Shown: piece by piece, positions 55,376 to 64,000 of the stretch
Position numbering within the stretch: position 1 is the stretch's first letter
How the letters are laid out: each line of letters starts with the position of its first letter
Origin: Acanthopleura granulata
Taxonomy: Eukaryota > Mollusca > Polyplacophora > Chitonida > Chitonidae
Direction: 5' to 3'
DNA length: 64,000 bases
NCBI GenBank assembly: GCA_016165875.1
Contig: JABBOT010000004.1
Location: 2,294,001 to 2,358,000, forward strand
Notes under the pieces: model-generated
Database searches by the model: none
What the model was told of the DNA's origin: nothing
The model's input: only the letters and a program-made list of their open reading frames with translations
Program-made: the position numbers and the translations under genes

Positions 55376-55925
55376 TATATCTGAGTCCAACGATGAAGAA
55401 TCCCACAGTGGAGATATACTTCTACTTTAAGGTTAACTGATGTTCTACGTAATGAAGAAAATCAGTTCAAAAGGCCAGTGAGTTGAATGAAAAGTCTTAG
55501 TTTGTCATCAACAGCCGTGCACATATAAGCATAAATGGCGTACACGAGAATAAGTGATTTGCATTGTCATGTGACACTGACAGCATTTCAGCCATGCCGT
55601 AGTTAGAGCATTGCTAGAACCACGAAAGAATTGAGAATTTAGACATGTGAATATTAACATCCAGGCTCTCAAAACATGGACACATTCTCGGGCTATGACC
55701 CAATCCAATCAAATATGAATATAAACGAGAAGGACCTACGCTGTTCGCTGGGCCCCATGCAGGCTGCAGAGCTCTAAATTAAACGCTTTTTACAACAAGC
55801 TTGCTTGTAGGACTGATGAGGTAATATGCTTTTCAGCCCCAGAAACCCCAAGGGGGAACATAGGTTAGGAAGAAATAAAGACTCAGTGGGTGGTACTAAT
55901 TCCCGTGTCTCCAAAATGACTGGTG

Positions 55926-55970
55926 AGGGTGGGGGAGGGTTGGGGGAGAGTTGGGGAGGGCAGGGGGAGG
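55926..55970 (+). other. G-quadruplex-forming motif
   Basis: At least six runs of three to five guanines within 45 bp (GGGTGGGGGAGGG, then TTGGGGGAG, TTGGGGAGGG, CAGGGGG). Confidence 0.7.
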
Positions 55971-56389
55971 CAAGCGTCACCTGTGTACTGCCAGCTGTTC
56001 AATGTCTGACATTAGCACCTTGACCGACCACCTTATCGTATAAAATCTTACCTGACTTTTGAAATCCACCCCAACCACCCCCATCATAACGCTTTGTCGA
56101 AAAGAGGAAAATTAAGGACAATGAAGGAAATCTCTTCCCTCTCCACTCCACCCATCCCACCAGTCACCTTAAAGAAAAACAATTCACACAAACAGTATAT
56201 TATGGCGAACATTTCCCGCCAGAAGTAATAATTCTATGCTTTATACCTATCGTTACGGGATAAGATACGGTGCATTGTAATTAATTTCGATTCCTTATAT
56301 CAAAATGGATTTGAAGTGTAAACCAAAAATAAAATGTTCCAAGCCATTACTTGCCTTGTGTGTATTCCATAATGTATGTGTGTGTGTGT

Positions 56390-56410
56390 GGGTGGGGTGG
56401 GGGTGGGGGT
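56390..56410 (+). other. G-quadruplex-forming motif after (TG)n
   Basis: A (TG)n run is followed by GGGTGGGGTGGGGGTGGGGG, four G-runs with one-base loops. Confidence 0.7.
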
Positions 56411-56719
56411 TCAAGCTGAAAGAACATTTATAGTTATTAAACTCTCCTTACAATGTACATTTTGAATACTGATCAGCAATTTTCTTCATTACTCATACTC
56501 GCTACATTAAATGAAACAGAAAAAAGGTAAAACACTTGGTTTTTAAAATATCCATCAATTTTCTTTGCTTTTATGATATTATTATCCTTTCGCAAAATTA
56601 TTTACCGATTCCTGGTTTTAACATAAGCAGGTTTTAACATAGGTAGGGTATGATCTAATCCGACTCACGTCCGTCAGTTTGCCTGCCACTTCACGTTTGG
56701 AAGTTTGTCAGACTGTTGT

Positions 56720-56800
56720 AGGGGTCAAGTCGCCCCTCTCACCCACCCCCACCCCCAACATACACACAAACACCCACTCCCACTGCACCCCCTCACATTC
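56720..56800 (-). other. C-rich tract, minus-strand quadruplex potential
   Basis: CACCCACCCCCACCCCCAAC at its centre, with further CCC runs to 56793; on the minus strand these are four or more G-runs with short loops. Confidence 0.6.
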
Positions 56801-57115
56801 AATCCCACGCACCTAGGAGCCCACCTCAAACCTGTTCGAGAGACGATTGGTTGGGCTGGAACTGTCTGAATACAATTGTTACGTTTAAAAATTCAGCCCT
56901 GGTAGATATTTCAGTAACAACACATGCATACTAAATTCATTGCCACGGTTTATCTGAGGACAACATCTGCGTTCGGCTGTCCTTCCCCATTATATGGGGA
57001 TGTTTTTAAATCTGTGTGACAGTTTTAACTTGTAATGCAGTTGTTTTCACAGGCGTGTCCCAGCATGCAACACGTGTCAACAACACGGGGTCTTGTAGTG
57101 ACTCTGTTGGCAGAG

Positions 57116-57122
57116 GTATAAA
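57116..57122 (+). promoter_or_regulatory. TATA box of the P450 gene
   Basis: GTATAAATG stands 78 bp before the start codon, which would place transcription start near 57147 and leave a 5' UTR of about 48 bp. A single clear TATA box next to an intronless gene supports a working or recently working promoter. Confidence 0.5.
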
Positions 57123-57194
57123 TGTTCCTTCCAAGGTCGAGGCCCCAGTGTTATCGTTACTGGGCACCCTAACGGGACACTATATGTACCAGTC

Positions 57195-58739
57195 ATGTTT
57201 TATTACGTAGCATTGCTGTTTCATCTGATTACGACCGCCGTATTCTGGAAGTTGTTCTTCGTGTCACTCCTGGGTTTCATATGGCTACTAGTAATATACG
57301 TTAGTTACCGGCATCGCCAGTATGATCACATACCTGGACCGCCTCGAAATCACTTTTGGTTCGGTCATTTCACCTCCCTCTACGCCTGTCTCGGAGACAA
57401 CAACGTCGTGTCCAAATACCTCCAAGAAAACGTCAGGAAATTCGGCCACACTTTACGCTTCTTCATGTTCCATCGTCCATTTGTGGTGGTCGTTGATCCC
57501 TCGGCAGTGCGCGACGTCCTAGCGCCCGGTGAACATAAGCGATGCAAGACAACCTGTAAGCACGATGGCTACATTTTCGGAGCCCGCTGGCAAGGAAGTG
57601 GGCTACTGACGGATTATAATCAAGGTCGTCTTGCTCAGAGATTGGCCAGTTTTGAGCCAGTGTTTAACAAAACCTATCTGACGGCACGTCTTCCCGAGTT
57701 GAACAAAGTGGCACAGAACGTTTTGAGGCAGTTTACATTTCTGGCTGATGGCAAAACTCTGCTAAGTCTTTCCCAACAGTTTGAACGCGCCATGTTTGAC
57801 ATGCTCTGCAGGGTGTTTTTCAACAAAGACATGGACTCTATAACTTGCCAGCGTGATGAGGTAAAGCAAGCGGTATTCACCCTCTTATCCTCCAGACGAA
57901 AGGAAAAATCTGACCCGTGGACCAATGTCAGCTTTTACAAGCGCGACCTGCGTGCGTCCACAAAGCAAGCTTGTGCTTTGCTGCGAAACACAGGCTCGTC
58001 ATGGTTAACCGAGAGAAAGGACCAGGTATGCCGTGGAAACGTTGTGCCAGATGATGTTCTTACCGCTTTGATTGAACTGTCTAAGGTGAAGGGAATAACA
58101 CCAGATGACGTTTTAGACGATTTCATGGTGTTTATGATATCCACATTGGAACACACACCGAACGTCTTGTCTTTCCTAATCAGAGAAGCTTGCAGAAGAC
58201 CGGATGTTTACAAGAAACTGAACGAAGAAGTGGACAAGGTTACAGCAGGCAGTTCTGTGATAGATGAAAAGGCCTTATCGGATTTGTCGTACATGGACTC
58301 CGTGCTGCGCGAAACATTACGTCTATACCCCACAGATGTAGAAATCATCCGCATCACGTCCTCCAACGTGTTGTCTAAAGGCTGCGTGATTCCACCCGGG
58401 ACCGCTGTCATAGTTAGTCCTCTACTTAGCGGTAGGAATGAATCCTTCTTCGACAATCCCATGGAATTCAATCCGGAACGCTTCGTTAAAAACGGACACT
58501 CTGTGCCGGACAAATCAGTCTACTTCCCGTACGCTGATGAAGTTCGGGAAAAATTCCACCGTTTCGGAGAAGTGGCAATGAAAGTTTTGTTGTCGAAAAT
58601 GCTGCAAAAACTTACGATTCTAATCTTTCCTGACCAGACGTTCGGCGAGACGAACTTACCTACCTTAAGACCGGACCGAGGAGGAGTGGCTGTTTTCAAC
58701 TTGCGATATGCACCACACAAGTACATTTATGATGTCTAA
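57195..58739 (+). CDS. CYP46A-like cytochrome P450 lacking the heme cysteine
   Basis: An unbroken 514-codon frame, normal P450 length, without introns. Residues 1-40 hold a long hydrophobic anchor; HIPGPPR follows as the Pro-rich hinge, as in CYP46A (cholesterol 24-hydroxylase type). The K-helix ExxR is present (E373, R376: RETLRLYP) and so is FNPERF (425-430). The heme loop is not: after YFPY (443-446) the family has F-x2-G-x-R-x-C-x-G, here ADEVREKFHRF, with Lys453 where Cys should stand and both glycines gone. The I-helix AGxET is STLEH (316-320), keeping Glu319 but losing the Thr. The C-helix WxxxR reads R145-LAQ-R149. Without the thiolate ligand normal monooxygenase chemistry is not expected. 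I infer a pseudoenzyme or a very young pseudogene; family placement is by motif memory. Confidence 0.9.
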   Translation: MFYYVALLFHLITTAVFWKLFFVSLLGFIWLLVIYVSYRHRQYDHIPGPPRNHFWFGHFTSLYACLGDNNVVSKYLQENVRKFGHTLRFFMFHRPFVVVVDPSAVRDVLAPGEHKRCKTTCKHDGYIFGARWQGSGLLTDYNQGRLAQRLASFEPVFNKTYLTARLPELNKVAQNVLRQFTFLADGKTLLSLSQQFERAMFDMLCRVFFNKDMDSITCQRDEVKQAVFTLLSSRRKEKSDPWTNVSFYKRDLRASTKQACALLRNTGSSWLTERKDQVCRGNVVPDDVLTALIELSKVKGITPDDVLDDFMVFMISTLEHTPNVLSFLIREACRRPDVYKKLNEEVDKVTAGSSVIDEKALSDLSYMDSVLRETLRLYPTDVEIIRITSSNVLSKGCVIPPGTAVIVSPLLSGRNESFFDNPMEFNPERFVKNGHSVPDKSVYFPYADEVREKFHRFGEVAMKVLLSKMLQKLTILIFPDQTFGETNLPTLRPDRGGVAVFNLRYAPHKYIYDV

Positions 58740-59031
58740 CTGCTGCTTGGACGCGGGTTGTCATTTAAAGGTCTTGGGACTGGTTAAAAGATACTTTCAT
58801 GGCGTAGCTCAGATCCGCGCAGTTTCTTATATATGCATAGCCTATCACAGATTGTCATTTTGGCACACTCAAGACTGTGCTGACTACTCATAGCATCATA
58901 AATCAGGAATTATGCAGCAAGAGCGTGAAATAACTTTTCATTTAACTTCGAATATTGATTTCCACAGTGAAGCAATGTCACTTTATAGCTATGTGTCTTT
59001 ATCAGTCAGTGTTATTACAATATAGCGTTCA

Positions 59032-59037
59032 AATAAA
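59032..59037 (+). terminator. Poly(A) signal of the P450 gene
   Basis: AATAAA 293 bp after the stop codon, followed by a GT-rich stretch (GTGGTCAGTGTGGTTTATTC) at 59078-59096, a typical downstream element. Confidence 0.55.
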
Positions 59038-59305
59038 GTTATCATAAGGATGATCTATAGATTTAAACATAACATTGTGGTCAGTGTGGTTTATTCTGGA
59101 CATGGCTTTAAATGTGTTCAGAAACGAGGCTTACTGGCTGCTGTATGAGATGAACCAGTCCAGCTTACTTAAACAGAAATAGACCTATGGGTAAAGATCT
59201 GTTTGTGTATCTCGGGTTTAACGCTGCCCACTGTATATTTCAACCCAAGAAAATAAGCTTTATGAGGTGGGGCAAATCGGGACAAGTCTGGGTTTGACTG
59301 TCACT

Positions 59306-59508
59306 TTAAACAATAAACCGAAACGGCACTGCAGAAGTCTCTCGAGATCACGCTGGTTTTGGACGACACAGGGTGGGAGCTGTCTCAACAGCAACATTGT
59401 TAACCTCTGTGAAATCACGGTAGTTCGCGATAGCCACCACCACGCCTCGTCCACACCAGCGTGATTTCGAGAGACTTCTGCAATGCCGATTCGGCTTATT
59501 AACATACC
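59306..59508. mobile_element. MITE-like inverted-repeat element
   Basis: Left arm 59306-59375 (AATAAACCGAAACGGCACTG, CAGAAGTCTCTCGAGATCAC, GCTGGTTTTGGACGA) pairs with right arm 59440-59508, whose inverse reads AATAAGCCGAATCGGCATTG, CAGAAGTCTCTCGAAATCAC, GCTGGTGTGGACGA. Arms about 70 bp, centre about 65 bp. Confidence 0.85.
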
Positions 59509-59654
59509 TGATAATTCGAGACCGCGAACAAAGATAATACGGGATAGGGAAATGAACAACACTGGACTATATTCTGAGAACCACGGCTGATGATAAACAG
59601 AAATTACAGGAATTGTGACACTTTCACGTTATGTTGGCAATGTGCGACTGTCGC

Positions 59655-59790
59655 CCTTAACAATAAGCCGAACCGGCCTTGCAGAAATCTCGCGAGATAA
59701 CGCTGGTTTTGGACGAGAAAGGGTGGGGTCTATCGCACCCAACATCAACAACAGCATTGTTAAGCTCCTTGAAATCCGTGTCTCCCATTA
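59655..59790 (+). mobile_element. Second, partial copy of the MITE-like element
   Basis: AACAATAAGCCGAACCGGCC, TTGCAGAAATCTCGCGAGAT and AACGCTGGTTTTGGACGAGA repeat the left arm; the centre (AACAGCATTGTTAAGCTCC) matches too, but the right arm is missing. Confidence 0.75.
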
Positions 59791-60669
59791 CATATCGGCA
59801 TCTGGCCTTAGGCCACTGGCTAAAATTTTGCCTTTAAATCGCCTAGACACGTAAAACGTTGGTTCAAAACCAGCCTTGAACAGGGAACTTTCCCCGCCCT
59901 AATTGCGCTTTGGGCGTTTGGAGACGAAAAGTGTGAATGGCCATTTTCGCAGTGTAGCATTCCTTTAAAATGACGTGTCTTCCACCAGTGTGGTGGGCAT
60001 ATCTGTTATTCTTTTGTCCTCCTGACTTTAAACATGGGTTGATCGATGGAAATTTAGACATCCTAAATTATGGTAAAAGTAACCAGGGGTATGGGTAGGC
60101 TTACTTGAAGCCAGTTTTGTCTTCCAAGATCAAGGATACGTTCACTTAGCACACAGCGACAACACCGAAGACTGGACTGATGCGAGATGTCCCTTAACTG
60201 ACACGCCATGTCCTTGGGCCAAGCTTTCCCATAATACATTGCGTTACACGTCATGCATATACACACATACTTAACGCTACAAAAACTTTTTGTTAAAACA
60301 CATCCTAAGCTGCATGTGTTTTAAGAAATAGATGTTTCATGAATTCGTTGATCCCGGATAGGTATTGCCTATGTTTGCTGGTAAGTTGGAGTCTATTCCT
60401 CCCCCACCCCGACTTTATGATTTATTCCTATAGCTAAAAAACCTGCAGCTGATTTGCGAAAAAAAGCACATTGTTATTTGAACATTGATTGTTTTCTTGT
60501 CAAAACAAGAAAAATGACCAGTGTGTGGTCAGAAGCCGTTCCCCCTGCAATCAAAGGTAACAACGCCAATGCATAGCATATATATATGATTTTGACCCCT
60601 GTGCAGTTGGCTTTTTATTCAATAACCCGGGAAGTACATGTATAGGCCTATACTATACCCCGCCCCCCA
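59791..60669. other. Non-coding DNA, nothing recognised
   Basis: No exon or repeat recognised. Confidence 0.35.
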
Positions 60670-60850
60670 CGATCTCTGTGAGTTCAAGTCCAGCTCATAT
60701 TGGCTTCCTCTCCGGCGTTAAGTGAGAAGATTCGCCAGCAACTTGCAGATGGTCCTGGGTTTTCCCCGGGCTCTGCCTGGTTTCCTCCAACCATAGTGTT
60801 GGCCACCTTTGTATAAGTGCAATATTCTTGAGTACGGCGTAAAACAGGTA
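60670..60850 (+). repeat. tRNA-derived SINE, family A
   Basis: ATCTCTGTGAGTTCAAGTCC, AGCTCATATTGGCTTCCTCT, GCTCTGCCTGGTTTCCTCCA and TATTCTTGAGTACGGCGTAA; the AAATA tail is replaced by CAGGTAACTC. Confidence 0.85.
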
Positions 60851-61871
60851 ACTCACCGACCATACATGGGGAAATGAACACAAATGTGAGCACGCAACAA
60901 CCCATACAATCGGATCCTGACCGGACACGATTTACGCATTGTCTTATAGGGCGTGTTATCAAATTTCCGTTAATAAATCACGCATTGGATGACAGACATG
61001 TGAAGTTGGTTCAACTGGTTCCAAGAAACAAGAAGTCTAATAAAATACATTAAGCCATTACACTAATTGGGAGAGACAAACTCTTGAGACTCCTTATCTC
61101 AGACTCTGTGCACTTATACATGTACACCCAGTAGCTCATTATTCACCAGTTCTCATTCAGCAAGATGGAAAATACAGCAGTCGTTTCATGATCGACGGAG
61201 TGTAATTTGTATAGGCGGTAATTCCTTCCCGCAAATATCCGAATTCGAAATATCCCGGTCTTTTTTTCTTTATTTACTGGTGTATCTTGATAAATAAATA
61301 TTTAAATAAATAAATAGTGATGTCACATAGGTTCGAAACGTCTACAAACAGTTCACAATTGATAAATGGATCAATCTGCAACATTATCCTTATGTTGTCT
61401 AAACTGTATATGTATATATAGTGCCCCCTTGAAGTTACAAGGTTCCACGTGGATTTCATAAAGCATACACTTTCTGGAGCTTAATTGGCCTACTGTAGAA
61501 GGACAACAGAAGAGTGCATCATGCAAAGTAGAAATTGTGGTGTGATGTTTTTTTATGCCTTATTGCTTGTAGTTCAAGCTGGTACCTTCCGATTACGTGG
61601 GTGTTTCACACAGCCTTAAAATTAACCCCATTTCGTGTTACCAAATTGTTTTCAATACAATGATTCAGCTCTTACAATAGCTAAATGCGATAGAAGTGTA
61701 AGGTGAACATGGTCACTTAGTCTCGGATGGTTTGTCAGGGTCCATCGACCGTCGGGCGGGGCGTACTTAATTGTGTATTATGTAGGTCCTCTTCAAACCT
61801 GCTATTTGTTTCTTTATTACATATGTGAACCGTAATAAAATTGATGGCCTTTAAAATGTTATTGGTAACTG
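60851..61871. other. Non-coding DNA, nothing recognised
   Basis: A run of AAATAAATA-type sequence at 61288-61315 resembles a SINE tail without a body. No gene recognised. Confidence 0.35.
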
Positions 61872-62145
61872 CTTTTGTTTATTTATTTATTTGATTGGTG
61901 TATTACGTCGTACTCAAGAGTATTTCACTTAGGCCAATACGACGGGGTCAGCATTATGGTGGGATGAAATCGGGTAGAGCCCGGGGGAAACCCACGAGCA
62001 TCCGCAGGTTGCTGGTAGACCTTCCCACGTGCGCCCGGAAAGGAAGCCAGCATGAGCCGCACTTGAACTCACTGCGACCGCATTGGCGAGAGGCTCCTGG
62101 GTCATTGCGCTGCGCTAGCGCGTTAACCAACTAGCCACAGAGTCC
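61872..62145 (-). repeat. Full-length family A SINE with tRNA-like head
   Basis: Read on the minus strand it starts GGGGACTCTGTGGCTAGTTG GTTAACGCGCTAGCGCAGCG (A box TGGCTAGTTGG), has the B box GAGTTCAAGTGCGGC about 45 bp later, then the shared core and the tail AATACACCAATCAAATAAAT. This copy shows that family A is tRNA-derived and about 270 bp long. Confidence 0.9.
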
Positions 62146-62833
62146 CCAAACTGCATTTGTCTGCATTATTAAATGTTACAGCCTGCTTTGTTTAACGTGT
62201 ATACATACAGCATTCTTATATGCTACTATATATAGTCTAGTCTAGTGGGCTATAAAGATCTGTTTGAAACCAAAATTATATTAACACATGCAGATGTATA
62301 GATATAAATGGATTAAAAAAAACAGCTTTGTAGATTAGACACCTTTAATTCATTCCGTAATGTGTGTGATGTATAGAAGTGGAGTGATGTATTGCAGTGG
62401 ATAACACAAATTTATATGCATAGAAATTAATATCACCTAACTTATTCTTTCCCCCCATTCAAATTAATAAAAAAAAGCACACTCTAGTCTAAAAAATATA
62501 AACAAGCATTGATTTTATACTTTCCTTCTATCAGAATTCTATAGAAACAAGATAGAACATAAAATAGTCTAAGGCAATAGATATTAAATGAATCATAATT
62601 TAACCCTATCTCATGGATAAATCATAATATATAATATAAAACTGTGGCATATTCTAATACAAAATGTACAAAGATTTGAACAACGGATGGATATCATGTC
62701 TGCATTTGTAGGCCTGTATTTCTGGAAGCTAAGTTACATATAGGTAGAATAAAACAGATCTGAGATCTAACAAGTGATATGCAATATTTATGAGGCGTTT
62801 CCTCTGTAATAATGTTTTACATGGTAAGGCGTA
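62146..62833. other. Non-coding DNA, very AT-rich
   Basis: Nothing recognised. Confidence 0.35.
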
Positions 62834-62965
62834 TGGCATGGTTTACTTATAGTACGTATAACGCGGCCCACTTATGGTTCGGTAGGTATAACGTGGTTCA
62901 CTTATATCATATAGTGCCAATACCGTGGTTCACTTACGGCATGTATAACGTGGTTCACTTATGGA
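62834..62965 (+). repeat. Short minisatellite, about 5 units of 21-31 bp
   Basis: Repeats of TATAACGTGGTTCACTTATGG with variable spacers (GTATGGCATGGTTTACTTATAG, TATAACGCGGCCCACTTATGG, TATAACGTGGTTCACTTATATC, ATACCGTGGTTCACTTACGGC, TATAACGTGGTTCACTTATGG). Confidence 0.8.
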
Positions 62966-64000
62966 AACAACAAGACCACCATGACAGTATAGAGAAAGAT
63001 ATAAGCTATGATGCCTGTAATTATAGTAAAGAAAAGAGCGAAAATAATAGAAACTTACATGTACATATATTATGGAAGTGCTTTTGATTTTCTCCATGTC
63101 ATTTTTTTGTTTACTCTGTACTTGGATATCTCGGTTATTTCAAATCCGAAACTTGTGGGATACTGTATCGACCCATATATACATTTCATCTATCGCTGTC
63201 TCTTGTTTTACCTCAATTTGACAATGTTCATTTTCTTCCTTTCAGTAGATATATATGGCTCCATCTCTCTCCCGTACACATCACGTAATTGTCGGTTCGG
63301 CTTAAGATATTCATCGTGTTACACATTTGTGTTTCCGGTATGGTTGTTGCCCATTCAATTTCTCATGTCTCATGGAAGCAATACAAGGACGCAGTGCAAC
63401 GTGATACGCAGTTAGTAGTCCGGGGGCAGCAACACCGGGTGTGTTAATCGGGGCCTGGGGAGGCCAAAGTACACAAGCTGACGGATCTGGAAGCCGTCGT
63501 CGTTGTACCATTGACGCTGGCGGAGAGGCCCCGAGTATGGCTTGCTTCCCTCAGCTGGAGAATTCAGTCGAACGTATCTGGCTAAAGGTACCTACACCAA
63601 CAAAAGAAATGTCAGAAAGCTTTGAATATACTATTACACTGTAATTCAACCCTTTATGACGCGGGTACAACATGCGTGTAAGAAAGGCTGAACGTAACGC
63701 TACGTTGATTCGGTACTTGGCTTAGCTAGCCAGTGTTACGCTTGAAGATTCTGGAAGTTCTTATACCAGCCTTCTAAGTCTTAAATTGATCAAAAAAGCG
63801 TTTTGAGTCCGAAATTTGTAGATAACTGAAACAGCATACAATTCGTTACACACAACTAAACAGGAATGGTAAAGTGAATTAAACAAGAGATGGATGGGCG
63901 TAGAGAGACAACAGTGGGACAATTTGGACATGAAGCTGTTATAGATGTTCTTCATGCAGCTGTTTATCTTGCAGGAAGGCACCCATGCATATGCCTATAA
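62966..64000. other. Non-coding DNA, nothing recognised
   Basis: A 135-codon plus frame (63008-63415) is hydrophobic and AT-driven, with no motif or clear start; not accepted. No repeat recognised. Confidence 0.3.

Larger units (their letters stand above)
55376..57115. other. P450 upstream region with G-rich motifs
   Basis: No gene. Two G-rich motifs (55926-55970 and 56390-56410) and a C-rich tract (56720-56800) are listed separately. A polypurine-free AT stretch lies between. The short frames here are chance. Confidence 0.4.

Noticed and set aside
57674..58726. Several minus-strand frames of 68 to 101 codons
   Set aside because: Antisense shadows of the P450 gene.
63008..63415. 135-codon hydrophobic plus-strand frame
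   Set aside because: AT-rich DNA readily gives Phe/Ile/Tyr-rich open frames; no start context, splice site or motif.

Overview
The window is animal nuclear DNA: gene-poor, AT-rich, with introns, tRNA-derived SINEs ending in (AAATA)n-type tails, foldback elements and minisatellites. The SINE tail (GTACGGCGTAAAACACCAATCAAATAAATAAA-like) is a type I associate with marine molluscs, so a mollusc or close lophotrochozoan is my best guess (inference, not shown by a gene tree). No rRNA, CRISPR array or bacterial-style operon is seen.

Layout. 0.46-4.13 kb (+): the last three exons of an unrecognised gene, all joined in phase 0. 5.8-11.1 kb: repeat-rich DNA with a 27-bp minisatellite in a duplicated segment, an in-frame 93-bp duplication and a hairpin of about 0.7 kb. 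13.0-13.2 kb (-): a possible terminal exon. 16.22-25.46 kb: a defective Polinton/Maverick element with terminal inverted repeats, a 5-6 bp target-site duplication, and a decayed set of viral-type genes on both strands (packaging ATPase, major capsid protein, a possible minor capsid protein, integrase C-terminus, an HNH-like protein and several small membrane proteins). No polymerase B or protease is seen and every recognisable gene but one is broken. 34.6-42.8 kb (+): a small single-pass membrane protein spread over 8 kb, with two exons that could each supply a signal-peptide-like N-terminus. 46.9-47.5 kb: three near-identical 197-bp repeats. 57.2-58.7 kb (+): an intact, intronless CYP46A-like cytochrome P450 with a TATA box and poly(A) signal but without the heme-binding cysteine.

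How parts work together. The Polinton genes form two blocks facing away from a divergent intergenic region near 22.03-22.15 kb: the leftward block carries capsid, ATPase, membrane proteins and integrase; the rightward block carries capsid/surface and membrane proteins. Apart from that element, the host genes are unrelated and isolated. The two strongest points for follow-up are the heme-cysteine-less P450 and the Polinton relic with its duplicated left terminus. Much of the rest is non-coding repeat.
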